A program made the position numbers and the translations under genes. Below are positions 52,559 through 60,771 of a stretch of 64,000 nt of DNA, piece after piece. The notes under the pieces are model-generated. The model had not been told where the DNA came from and searched no databases. It worked only from the letters and a program-made list of their open reading frames with translations. Source of the DNA: Sulfuracidifex tepidarius. Lineage in GTDB: Archaea > Thermoproteota > Thermoprotei_A > Sulfolobales > Sulfolobaceae. Where the stretch lies: contig NZ_AP018929.1 of the NCBI RefSeq assembly GCF_008326425.1, forward strand, positions 2,246,875-2,310,874. The letters run 5' to 3'. Position 1 is the first letter of the stretch. Every line of letters begins with the position of its first letter.

Positions 52559-52795
52559 ATGGAAGAGGTTGAGGTGACAAGAAACTATCAAACCGCAATA
52601 CCTTACGAAGCTAGACGAAAGCTCGGCATAGAGGTCGTAGACAAGTTGATAGTGACAGTTGAGGGTGATAAGATGATAATTCAGAAGAAGAAGGGGGACA
52701 TAGCATCCCTTAACCTTACGTTGGGTAAGAAAATAACTGATGAGGAGATCGACAATATAAATGAAGCCGGAGAGAATGTTGGAAGCAATAGTTGA
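52559..52795 (+). CDS. vapB: VapB-type antitoxin (AbrB/SpoVT fold)
   Basis: A 78-residue protein. Residues 1-45, EEVEVTRNYQTAIPYEARRK through LGIEVVDKLIVTVEGDKMII, form the swapped-hairpin DNA-binding fold typical of AbrB-type antitoxins. The acidic end (ITDEEIDNINEAGENVG) should fit the toxin. It overlaps the vapC gene by 35 bases, the usual layout. A TATA box 26 bases upstream supports the start. This antitoxin type differs from the ribbon-helix-helix type at 42687. Confidence 0.9.
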   Translation: MEEVEVTRNYQTAIPYEARRKLGIEVVDKLIVTVEGDKMIIQKKKGDIASLNLTLGKKITDEEIDNINEAGENVGSNS

Positions 52796-53167
52796 CACGA
52801 ACTTAATAGTAGCGATTATTTTCAGACATCACGAAAAGCATTGTGAAGCTCTTAAGGAATGGAAAGACATAGATAAGGCATATTTACCCCTGGTATGTGT
52901 CTCGGAAATCGCTTATTTCTTCATAAAGAACAGTCTTAATTTAGAAATATTAAATGAGGTCTTGAACGACCCAAAAATTGAGATAGTCCAAAACACTAAT
53001 GAAGACGTATATTATACGCTACGTAATAAAGAAGCCGTAAAAGGTTACGACGATTTCAATGACCTTCTAATACTATCTGTAGCTGGGAGACTGAACTTAC
53101 GTTACTTACCTTTGACAGAAAGTTCAAGATGAAGATGAAAAGTGGAGGTAAAAAAGACCGCGTGTAG
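52761..53167 (+). pseudogene. vapC: VapC PIN-domain toxin gene with a late one-base deletion
   Basis: The open frame (to 53132) has three of the four acidic residues: AIVDTNLIVAIIF, CVSEIAYFFIKN and KGYDDFNDLLILSVAG. It then ends in LRYLPLTESSR. Adding one base near 53091-53097 restores LTLLTFDRKFKMKMKSGG and a stop at 53165-53167. The fourth motif (T-F-D-x-x-F) would otherwise be lost. The fold is mostly complete but the active site is probably damaged. It could be a real mutation or an indel error. Confidence 0.8.
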
Positions 53168-53218
53168 AGACATGCATGTGAGTACAACTTGTCCTCAAAC
53201 ACACAAAAAAACAAAGAC

Positions 53219-54214
53219 TTAGTTTACCTTGATCAATATCCTGCCGTCTCTCGAAGGGTCAAATAACATTTTGAGGGCCTCTTGACCTTGTTCTAAGGGA
53301 TAAGTCCTCCATACCTTAACTTTGCATTTATCGCAACTGTTCAATATTTCCATTAGGTCGAGCCTCGAACCTCCTGTAGTGCCTATTATCCTCGTATAGT
53401 TGCTGTATACACGAGAGAGATCTAAACTAACGTTAGAACCTGTGATCCCTCCGAAGAACACAATCCTCCCCGCGACTCCCAACACTTGAAGGCTGGAATC
53501 CCACACGGAAGATCCAATAGAGTTGACGACAACGTCCCCCATTTTACCTTTGGTTACTCTGGATACCTCTTCCTTTACGTTTTCGTACCCCATCAAGTAG
53601 TCTGCACCGAAGTCTTTTAACCAACCCTTCCTGCTCACTGCCACTACTGTGGCACCCATCCTCTTGGCGAATTGAACTGCGAACTGACCCGTGTTCCCGG
53701 AAGCTCCGAAAACCACTACATTCTCGTTCGCCCTGACACCTGCAGACTTGAGCGCGTGATACGCGGTGAGGGCAGAGACGGGCATGCTCACTGCTAGCTC
53801 GTCGCTCATGTAATCGGGCACTTTGAAGACGTTTTTATCTGGAGCCACGAAGTACTCAGCGTAACCTCCGTTCGTCACCACGCTCATTATGCCTCCGTTC
53901 CTACACAGCATTTCCCTTGACGATAGACACATGTCGCAGGTTCCGTCGAAAACCCTGTTATACACCACAACACGGTCTCCGCTCTTGATGTTTCTCACGT
54001 GTTCTCCCACAGCTTCAACTTCTCCGTAAATCTCGGCCCCAGCTATGTGGGGCATGGGTTTCACAGGGAGGGCATTCACTACAAAGTAATCTATTGGGTT
54101 CACTCCAGCCATCTTCACCCTTATTCTAACGTCATGAGTCCCCACGTCAGGCTTTTGGACATCCGCTACCTTCAGGTTATCTACTCCACTTTTCTCAAAC
54201 GAGAGAGCTTTCAT
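53219..54214 (-). CDS. medium-chain dehydrogenase/reductase (zinc-type, quinone-reductase-like)
   Basis: A 331-residue MDR protein. The structural zinc loop is present (CDMCLSSREMLCRNGG). The catalytic-zinc Cys of alcohol dehydrogenases (G-x-C-G/H) is replaced by NPIDYFV, and G-H-E by AGAEIYG, so the enzyme likely works without catalytic zinc. The Rossmann part is VVVFGASGNTGQFAVQFAKR, NAD(P)-binding. Likely an enoyl or quinone reductase; the substrate is not readable. Single gene with an AT-rich upstream region of about 500 bases. Confidence 0.85.
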   Translation of the reverse strand: MKALSFEKSGVDNLKVADVQKPDVGTHDVRIRVKMAGVNPIDYFVVNALPVKPMPHIAGAEIYGEVEAVGEHVRNIKSGDRVVVYNRVFDGTCDMCLSSREMLCRNGGIMSVVTNGGYAEYFVAPDKNVFKVPDYMSDELAVSMPVSALTAYHALKSAGVRANENVVVFGASGNTGQFAVQFAKRMGATVVAVSRKGWLKDFGADYLMGYENVKEEVSRVTKGKMGDVVVNSIGSSVWDSSLQVLGVAGRIVFFGGITGSNVSLDLSRVYSNYTRIIGTTGGSRLDLMEILNSCDKCKVKVWRTYPLEQGQEALKMLFDPSRDGRILIKVN

Positions 54215-54709
54215 AATATATTATGATTTTATTGATAATAAAAAAATTAGCTTAATATAAGTAAAGTTACTTACTTTCACTCTAGTTTAGTAGGTGACGC
54301 ATATATCTCCCTGCTTATATTATCTTCAACATTCTCTTCAATATCTATTAATAATAAAATTTTATTACACTTCGCTTTATTGAAGTTTAAGATAAAAGAT
54401 GTAAATTTCTTTAAATAACATTATTATAAGTTAAAATATTTTACAGCTAATAAGTGTTAATCAAGCAAAAGGATGAGCCAAATGAAATGAAGAATGGAAG
54501 GAATTCGTTTAGACTTGGAGAAACAGAGAAAACTGGTATTCCGCTTGAAGTTCAGCTAATCTCTAGAGATGTCAGCAACGAGTATATTAGACAGGTAACA
54601 ATGGAGCTGGAATTCTTTAGAAGAGACGTGTAGAGTCTACATGTCTACCTAGTATCCTCAGAACCTTTAAAAGAAGAGTTATATTTTATAATAAAAATAA
54701 GCTTATAAT
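54215..54709. other. spacer with a short open frame
   Basis: A 495-base region, very AT-rich in its first half. It contains the 48-codon frame at 54487-54633 (listed separately) and the TATA box of the TPR gene near 54682-54692. Nothing else seen. Confidence 0.4.
54487..54633 (+). CDS. possible 48-residue protein or gene remnant
   Basis: A frame from ATG 54487 reading MKNGRNSFRLGETEKTGIPL and ending FFRRDV. Codon use is protein-like and GC content is higher than the sequence before it. No TATA box is at the right distance. It may be a leftover of a longer gene. I do not recognise it. Confidence 0.25.
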   Translation: MKNGRNSFRLGETEKTGIPLEVQLISRDVSNEYIRQVTMELEFFRRDV

Positions 54710-55171
54710 ATGAATATAACCGATGGAATCTCTCTTTTTAATCAAAATAAATACAGAGAGGCTCTCTCATTCTTTGAAGAATACGTAAAGGAGAACCCTG
54801 GTGATGGTAGAGCATATTATTATATCGGTATGATTTATGACGGAAGAAATAAGGAGAGAATAGCAATAGGATACTATAAGAGAGCTCTAGAGTTGGGTCT
54901 GAAGGACAAGGAGTTAATTAGTTGTCTGCTTAGCCTATCAAGTTCCTTAAGGAAAGTAGGAGAATATGAGGAGCCACTCAAATACCTTGAGAAGGCGGAA
55001 GAGTTAGGGAGCAGAGATCCTTTCCTTTACTATGTGAGGTCGTTATGTTTGATGAAGCTAGGCAGGATAAAAGAGGCTGAGGAAAACATAGAAATCGCAA
55101 TTAAGTTAAATCCTAAAGCGATCATATATAGAAGAATAAAAAATGAAATACTAAAAATATATAGTAAATAA
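54710..55171 (+). CDS. TPR-repeat protein
   Basis: A 153-residue protein made of about four tetratricopeptide repeats: LFNQNKYREALSFFEEYVKE, GRAYYYIGMIYDGRNKERIA, a third at about residues 70-105 (LRKVGEYEEPLKYLEKAEEL) and DPFLYYVRSLCLMKLGRIKE. TPRs form helical scaffolds for protein-protein contacts. It has its own TATA box and is leaderless. It precedes the small protein/cupin/MFS cassette by about 300 bases in the same direction and shares its AT-rich codon use, so it may belong to it. Confidence 0.85.
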   Translation: MNITDGISLFNQNKYREALSFFEEYVKENPGDGRAYYYIGMIYDGRNKERIAIGYYKRALELGLKDKELISCLLSLSSSLRKVGEYEEPLKYLEKAEELGSRDPFLYYVRSLCLMKLGRIKEAEENIEIAIKLNPKAIIYRRIKNEILKIYSK

Positions 55172-55466
55172 ATTATAAATAAAGAATGTCGTTATACTAA
55201 AAGTATAATAATATTCTTCCTTATATACTAGATCGAATGAGATATTTGAAAGTTTATCAAAATTATTTTCCATAAAAATGATGTGGAAGTTAGATCATTG
55301 GAGAGATCTATGGATAAATAATAAAATATATTTAAGTTAGAGCCTTATTATTTATAAAGTATTCAACCCTCAAAATGACTCGCTCATCTAGAGTTTAATT
55401 ATTTTTCATTAATTATGACAGTAATATATATATATATAGGATTGATAAGAGTTATAATGAGCAAAA
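55172..55466. other. very AT-rich spacer with promoter of the cassette
   Basis: About 295 bases, over 70% A+T by eye, without a coding frame. A run of alternating TATATATATATA at about 55424-55437 lies 30-40 bases before ATG 55467 and is the likely promoter. Confidence 0.4.
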
Positions 55467-55676
55467 ATGAGTGAATATATATATAAATCTGGTGAAAAAG
55501 ATCAAGATATATTTTTTGAGATGCAATTATTAAATGGTAATATAGCAGCGCTCGGTGTAGGTGTGAAAAGAACAACAGCAAATCTGATTGAAGAGCTACT
55601 ACGTGATCCCAATAGAGATGAAAGAGAGATAAAGAAAATAGTAGAAGAGTATGGTCACGAGTTAATAGCAGCCTAG
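55467..55676 (+). CDS. 69-residue small acidic protein, possible PqqD-like/precursor protein
   Basis: The sequence starts MSEYIYKSGEKDQDIFFEMQ, has LLNGNIAALGVGVKRTTANL in the middle, and ends with two charged helices (EELLRDPNRDEREIKKIVEE, then YGHELIAA). The last part looks like the helix-turn-helix end of PqqD-like RiPP recognition elements ('ta..i.eLl.....t.eEi...l...y'). It could equally be a peptide precursor, or neither. It lies 23 bases before a cupin gene with which it forms an operon with an MFS exporter. Function unknown. Confidence 0.6.
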   Translation: MSEYIYKSGEKDQDIFFEMQLLNGNIAALGVGVKRTTANLIEELLRDPNRDEREIKKIVEEYGHELIAA

Positions 55677-55699
55677 AAATGCCTTTCAGGTAGAATGAA

Positions 55700-56386
55700 T
55701 TGGGCGAGATTGTTAAGTCTACTGAAATAGAAGGACTAGTCTTTGAAAGAAATCATTTTTTTGATACCGGTGAAGGAAGCAGGATTCTCATACCTTCAGA
55801 AGGTTCATTATTTACCACTATAGTTTATCACGCGCCGAAAAAGAATGACGAATGGAGTTATCCCTTTTTCGCACTTCACCTTTCCGGAGACGATAAGCTA
55901 ACTTACATTAATCCTCCCTTGAACGGTGGAAAAATTATAGGAGAGTTCGTAGATTGTAGAGCTAATTCTCCAACCTTACATAAACGAATTAGAATAGAAT
56001 TTGATGCGGATCCAGACGTTTCATTAAAAATACCTGCAGGAGTAGCTCATCTATTCATGAATCTAGCAGGAGTTGTAACTAGAAATGAACCAGTATTAAG
56101 ATGGGATCCAGAGCCAGATAAGTTGTTTTCACCTATTGCTGACATATTGAACGTCTCAGCCAACGCAAAAGACGAAGAGTTTCCTGTGGTGAGGCCTCAT
56201 CGGTATGTGGTTCCATTGAGTTACCATCAGTACATAGCTAGCCTTCATAGAAAGTGGAGCGAAAGAGTAAAGGTTTATCCCGTAAGACTTGTGATAAAAG
56301 ACAAAAGTTATTACATTATCCCAAAGGAATACGGATCTAATTATGTCTCTAAGTTTACCTCTAATTTGTCAAAAAATTCCATATAG
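55700..56386 (+). CDS. RmlC-like cupin protein
   Basis: A 228-residue protein starting at TTG 55700 after AGGT-like sequence. The cupin core resembles dTDP-4-dehydrorhamnose 3,5-epimerase: KRIRIEFDADPDVSLKIPAG followed by VAHLFMNLAGVVTRNEPVLR, compared with 'l.IP.G.AHgF..l...t...Y'. The usual catalytic His before this (xxxHxR) is not clearly visible, so an epimerase call is uncertain. The C-terminal part (RPHRYVVPLSYHQYIASLHR) is extra. It is between the 69-residue protein and the MFS exporter; a peptide- or sugar-modifying role is inferred. Confidence 0.65.
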   Translation: MGEIVKSTEIEGLVFERNHFFDTGEGSRILIPSEGSLFTTIVYHAPKKNDEWSYPFFALHLSGDDKLTYINPPLNGGKIIGEFVDCRANSPTLHKRIRIEFDADPDVSLKIPAGVAHLFMNLAGVVTRNEPVLRWDPEPDKLFSPIADILNVSANAKDEEFPVVRPHRYVVPLSYHQYIASLHRKWSERVKVYPVRLVIKDKSYYIIPKEYGSNYVSKFTSNLSKNSI

Positions 56387-56394
56387 GATTGTAG

Positions 56395-57615
56395 GTGAAG
56401 TTTATAGCCAAAACTTGGTATAATAAGGGTTTCATCTACTACATGATAGGCAGATTGCTTGAGTTAGCGGAAGCAGTGTTTTATCCTGCTATAATGGTTT
56501 TTATTATATTTTTTATTACTAGATCGCCAATTTTCGTCTCCCTGGTCTACTTCGTTGAGATGATAGTCAACTTAGTGGGTACAACATATTTCTCAAAGCT
56601 ACCTCGAAGGTTTTCCCTGAAGAAGTTGCTCATTTTCCCTACTTTCCTCTCAGCAATTAACGACTTTTCCTTCGCCACTATTATAAAAGCATTCTTGAAC
56701 CAAACATTAACTGACGTAATATTCATTTTAGTGAGCACTACAATCACATCTTTCCTTTTTACTTTCACCTACAGTGCACGAAGGCTCTACGTTTATAACG
56801 TGATAGGCAAAGACTTCTTGAATAAGGCGTACTCTGTTCTGTCAGGGACAAACCAAGCAGTTCAGCTTATTTCGTACCTAATAATTGCGTTAGCTCTAAA
56901 TATAAATAATTTTCAGATATTAATTTACATAGGCGTAGCATTGACCTTACTTGGGGTGCTTTTCTATTTCCTGTTGTCAGATGTAAAGGTCGATTATCGC
57001 TCAAAGGAACAAGAGGACAGAGAAGGAGAAAATCTCTTCTCTTTAAAGAAGGATTTCAAGTTGCTCTTAGGTTATAGGAAACTTTTACTTCTAATCATGA
57101 TGTCGTCGATTTTCAACTTTCTTACAACTTTCCCTTCTACCTTAGAAGTAGTGTACATATCTGCATTTCACATCCTTTCATCTAAGTACACTATCCTCGA
57201 GTCACTGAACTTCTTAGGATCAATCGTGGGATCATATGTGGTTAATTTTCAGTCCAGTAAAAGACTTACCTTTAACTTGGTTTTATCCCTCTTTCTAACC
57301 TCGTTCTTCATTTTAGGGCTTTCCTTGACGAGATCTTTCACTGTAGGTCTTGCACTTTATGGTGTGATCGGTCTATCTTCAGCCTTATTCTCAGTGTCGT
57401 ATACATCTTTCTTCCAGATGACCTGCCCTAAGGAGAATCTAGACGTGTTTTCAGGCATAGAAAGTACCTTATCATACATTTTCGTGCCCGCGGGGATGTT
57501 GCTCAGCGGTATAATAACGACCTTAGTTGGAGTGTTCAACGCTTTTCTTATAATATCAATAATTTCCTTTATTGTTTCCCTAATGGCGTTTTTCATAACT
57601 AAAACAAGGCTCTAA
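56395..57615 (+). CDS. MFS exporter, 12-TM, of the small-protein cassette
   Basis: A 406-residue membrane protein with 12 hydrophobic segments and a cytosolic charged loop in the middle (KVDYRSKEQEDREGENLFSL). Loop 2-3 is short and degenerate (FSKLPRRFSLKKLLIFP). The GTG start lies in TAGGTGA, eight bases after the cupin stop, so the two are co-translated. The AT-rich codon use agrees with the cassette. It could export the product of the upstream genes; no substrate can be inferred. Confidence 0.8.
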   Translation: MKFIAKTWYNKGFIYYMIGRLLELAEAVFYPAIMVFIIFFITRSPIFVSLVYFVEMIVNLVGTTYFSKLPRRFSLKKLLIFPTFLSAINDFSFATIIKAFLNQTLTDVIFILVSTTITSFLFTFTYSARRLYVYNVIGKDFLNKAYSVLSGTNQAVQLISYLIIALALNINNFQILIYIGVALTLLGVLFYFLLSDVKVDYRSKEQEDREGENLFSLKKDFKLLLGYRKLLLLIMMSSIFNFLTTFPSTLEVVYISAFHILSSKYTILESLNFLGSIVGSYVVNFQSSKRLTFNLVLSLFLTSFFILGLSLTRSFTVGLALYGVIGLSSALFSVSYTSFFQMTCPKENLDVFSGIESTLSYIFVPAGMLLSGIITTLVGVFNAFLIISIISFIVSLMAFFITKTRL

Positions 57616-57881
57616 TGTCAACAAGTTTGTGATTTTTTAGAATTTTTGATTTAATTACAATTTCTTTCATGGTTTCTATTTAGCCAGGAAAATTCTCATG
57701 AAATGTTCTGACCTTACGGACATGGATTCATTCTTGATAGCCATCAACTTGAGAGATTAATCGGACGAGAAGAGGCAAACACTGGAGCTGAGGTCGGAAC
57801 GACCCTGATAGATTGAAGTAACATTTATGAATAGACAGTAATTCTGTTGATGTACCAGAGATTACGCTTCATTAACTATCA
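57616..57881. other. spacer
   Basis: About 265 bases without a gene; T-rich runs just after the MFS gene (GTGATTTTTTAG) may end the cassette transcript. Confidence 0.35.
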
Positions 57882-58007
57882 TTATTTTACCAAGACAACT
57901 AGACGAGGTTTACCCTCTTTAAATATCATGAATTTGACCTCTGATTTTGTCTGTACTTGTGTATCACTTTCTAAATCTGAGATCTTAATGTGTTGACTAT
58001 CTCTCAA
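57882..58007 (-). CDS. possible 41-residue small protein with TTG start
   Basis: The open frame is longer (to 58097), but a TATA-like TTTATATT at 58033-58040 lies 26 bases before TTG 58007. From there the protein reads LRDSQHIKISDLESDTQV and ends with FMIFKEGKPRLVVLVK, a well-formed sequence with good codons. No family recognised. Together the promoter and codon use make a small leaderless gene plausible. Confidence 0.35.
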   Translation of the reverse strand: MRDSQHIKISDLESDTQVQTKSEVKFMIFKEGKPRLVVLVK

Positions 58008-58083
58008 TTTGGTCTTATGTCCCCAACCTAACAATATAAATGAAGTGTCTTGAAAAACAAGTCGGAATCCTGAAAACCTACTT

Positions 58084-59418
58084 TCAACCGAAGTCAAGTC
58101 TCTTTAGGAAGTTGGGTATGAACCCATCCATGGAGGATATGGAACTCGAAATACCTTTTAAAGGCATTATAACCACTTTCCCGAGAAGCCCTCCTAAGTC
58201 AACCACGGACCCTGGCTTACCATCTACGGGTACAAGCCTCACTCCAAGCGACTTGTTCAAGGAAAGGCCCAAGGTCAGTTCGTCCAGTATCATGGAAGCT
58301 ACCTCGTTTCTGTCGGAATCCTTGCTTATTCCAACCATGTCTATCCCAGTGTTACACACTGCAGACATCATGATCAGAGTTTCGAAAGTAATGGAACCTG
58401 ACATGGCTGCTTCCGTCATGCCGGAGTCCTCGCTCACCGGTATGAAGGCGCCGCTCAACCCCCCGACCGAGGATGTGGCCATCGCCCCTCCCTTCTTTAC
58501 CGCATCCAAGAGAATCGCCAGGGCTGTCAACGACCCGAAACCTCCGACCCTCTGTACTCCCATAGCTTCAATTACCCTAGCTACGCTGTCCATTGTCTTC
58601 GGGGAGGGAGCTAACGACAAGTCTACCGCTCCGAAAGGGACGTTCATGAGCCTCGACACTTCCTTTCCTACTAACTCCCCTAGTCTAGTTACCTTGAACG
58701 CATGCCTCTTTATCAGGTTATGTAGCTCCCTTATGTCGTTCACTCTGTTCTTCCTTATCGCTGACTCTATCACCCCTGGTCCGCTTACAGCAACGTTGAC
58801 CTGCATGTCGGGCATCCCCAACCCGTGAGTTGCGGAGGGGACGAAGGGGGAATCGGGTGGGAGGTTGACCATCACTGCGACTCTTGAAGATGACTCGGGT
58901 CTCATGTCAAAAATTTGATCCACGAAGCCCCTCACAGACCCCAAGTTGATCCCGCTGAACGTAGAACCTGCAGAGAGGACACCCGCAATCCTACTAGTGC
59001 TGTTCATCACGTCTGCCAGAGACGATATGTAGACGTCAGCGCTCCTCGATGTACCTCTGTCAGCGAAAGCCGAGAACCCTCCCACGTAGTCTATCCCTCC
59101 CTTGATAGCGAGGGAATCTAGGGCTTTACCTAGCTTGATAGCATAGCCCTTGGAGGGGTTCGCCTCAAGGAAGAACTGAACCGGCGAGGTCGCGACTCTC
59201 TTTGTGATTATACTTACACCGTACTTTTCTTTCACTTCGTCGACTACTTGAGAGAACCTCTGAACTACCTCTACTCTATCCATGATTCTGGAGACAGATC
59301 TCTCCTCTTCTCTATCGATGGCGTCGAGCATGTTCATACTCAGAGTCACAGACCTTATGTCCAGGTCTTCCTCCGTAAGCATCTTTATTACTTCAGTTAT
59401 CTCCTCAGGAGAGAACAT
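58084..59418 (-). CDS. UPF0210 (PFL-like, DUF711) family protein
   Basis: A 444-residue protein of the UPF0210 family, related in fold to pyruvate formate-lyase-like barrels but without radical function known. Visible stretches are LDIRSVTLSMNMLDAIDREE, GGIDYVGGFSAFADRGTSRS, FGAVDLSLAPSPKTMDSVAR and GGLSGAFIPVSEDSGMTEAA. The family is almost always encoded next to an ACT-domain protein, as here, where only one base lies between the ACT stop and this ATG. The biochemical role is unknown; regulation by amino acids or nucleotides is often assumed. Confidence 0.9.
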   Translation of the reverse strand: MFSPEEITEVIKMLTEEDLDIRSVTLSMNMLDAIDREEERSVSRIMDRVEVVQRFSQVVDEVKEKYGVSIITKRVATSPVQFFLEANPSKGYAIKLGKALDSLAIKGGIDYVGGFSAFADRGTSRSADVYISSLADVMNSTSRIAGVLSAGSTFSGINLGSVRGFVDQIFDMRPESSSRVAVMVNLPPDSPFVPSATHGLGMPDMQVNVAVSGPGVIESAIRKNRVNDIRELHNLIKRHAFKVTRLGELVGKEVSRLMNVPFGAVDLSLAPSPKTMDSVARVIEAMGVQRVGGFGSLTALAILLDAVKKGGAMATSSVGGLSGAFIPVSEDSGMTEAAMSGSITFETLIMMSAVCNTGIDMVGISKDSDRNEVASMILDELTLGLSLNKSLGVRLVPVDGKPGSVVDLGGLLGKVVIMPLKGISSSISSMDGFIPNFLKRLDFG

Positions 59419-59419
59419 G

Positions 59420-59692
59420 TCAGATCCTCTCTATGTAGTTGAACACATCTATATGATAAAGCAACACGTCGACATTGAGGTCTTTCCCCTTGTTTTTCAG
59501 GGAATCCCTCAGCTGACCTATCTTCACAGACGAGTTTGAGATGTCTACGACCATTATCATGGAGAAGACCCCTCTGAGGACGGTCTGGGAGATGTCTACT
59601 ATGTTCACGTTGTTTTTTGCTAACTCAGATGATATCCCGGCTACAATTCCCGGCTTATCCGAACCGACCACCACTACAACAGCAAGTTCCAT
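59420..59692 (-). CDS. ACT-domain protein (UPF0237 family)
   Basis: A 90-residue single ACT domain: VVVVVGSDKPGIVAGISSEL, then NNVNIVDISQTVLRGVFSMI, then a C-terminal strand pair. D-K-P-G at the first turn is the ligand-binding spot of GcvR/ACT domains. ACT domains bind amino acids. It is the first gene of an operon with the UPF0210 protein, its constant partner, and may be its sensor subunit. The promoter lies in the AT-rich part near 59700-59730. Confidence 0.93.
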   Translation of the reverse strand: MELAVVVVVGSDKPGIVAGISSELAKNNVNIVDISQTVLRGVFSMIMVVDISNSSVKIGQLRDSLKNKGKDLNVDVLLYHIDVFNYIERI

Positions 59693-59805
59693 AAGGAGAA
59701 ATGTAAGTTCAAGGATTTAAGTGAAGAGAAGAGATTCTGTATGTTAGGCTCTATCTGCATCTCTCGCGAAACCTTCAAGATGTGGAAAAGCTACATGGTC
59801 TAGAG

Positions 59806-60771
59806 ATGAACCTTAAGTTAGTGGAATTTGAGAGCGAATCACTAAAGGACAACCCCTTGAAAGACCCTTACAAGAGGAAAGTTGCAGTAATAGAGCCGGA
59901 AAACCCCCAGGGAAAACCCTTGATCATTTACCTCAGCGGTTTCCTCAGCTCCTCCTTGTCCATGTTGAACTACGACCCTTTCTCAGAGGACATGAAGACG
60001 AGGCTGGAGAGGATGAAAGCTGAAGGGAAATCCAACGGGGTCGTGATGGTACTTCCGGACACTTTCACTAAGATGGGAGGGAATCAGTACCTGAACTCAT
60101 CTGCCGTGGGCAACTACGAGGACTACGTTATGGAGGTAGTGAAGACGCTTTCTGAAACATACAAGACAGACAAGATAGGGATAATGGGTAAGTCCTCGGG
60201 AGGATACGGCTCTGTCATGATAGGGATGAAACACAAGGAGATCAGGGCTATCGCTGACCACTCAGGTGACGCTTACTTCGAGTACATATATATTCCCGAG
60301 TTCCCCGTGGCAATAGAGAGGCTCGGTAGGTTTTCCTCATGGAGGGAATGGTTCACGACGTTCTGGAACAGGGAGACCAAGAAGAGAAGGGACGAGTTAA
60401 CCACTCTCATGATCTTAGCAATGTCAGCGTTCTACTCACCCAGGGGAGAAGACGTGGAACTGCCTTTCAGCTTAGAGACCGGCGAGATAGTGGAGGACGT
60501 ATGGAAGAGATGGGTAGAGAAGGATCCAGTTAGGGCTTTAAAGAACTACGTGACTGCCCTCAGAGAAAAGGAAGTGGTTTACATAGACGTGGGCAAAAGG
60601 GACGAGTACAACATACAGTACGGCAGTAGGATTATTCACTCCATCCTTTCTAAGTCTGGAGTTGACCACGTCTACGAGGAGTTCGATGGTGGGCACCACG
60701 ACACTTCCTTTAGATACGATTATTCGATAGCCATTTTGGAGAAGTATTTAAATGATGGAGAGAAACAATGA
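59806..60771 (+). CDS. alpha/beta-hydrolase, esterase D-like
   Basis: A 321-residue hydrolase. The nucleophile elbow is IGIMGKSSGGYGSVMIG (G-x-S-x-G with Ser in KSSGG), the oxyanion strand is LIIYLSGFLSS, and the late acid and His are in VVYIDVGKRDEYN and EFDGGHHDTSFRY. The family cleaves esters or thioesters in the cytosol. The frame opens at GTG 59782, but MNLKLVEFESESL matches the usual opening strand. Its last bases overlap the next start (ATGA), so it is coupled to the ATPase-like gene that follows. No signal peptide. Confidence 0.88.
   Translation: MNLKLVEFESESLKDNPLKDPYKRKVAVIEPENPQGKPLIIYLSGFLSSSLSMLNYDPFSEDMKTRLERMKAEGKSNGVVMVLPDTFTKMGGNQYLNSSAVGNYEDYVMEVVKTLSETYKTDKIGIMGKSSGGYGSVMIGMKHKEIRAIADHSGDAYFEYIYIPEFPVAIERLGRFSSWREWFTTFWNRETKKRRDELTTLMILAMSAFYSPRGEDVELPFSLETGEIVEDVWKRWVEKDPVRALKNYVTALREKEVVYIDVGKRDEYNIQYGSRIIHSILSKSGVDHVYEEFDGGHHDTSFRYDYSIAILEKYLNDGEKQ

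Noticed and set aside
58040-58828. Open frame of 262 codons antisense to the UPF0210 gene
   Set aside because: Shadow of a conserved gene; Pro/Ser/Thr-rich composition without motifs.
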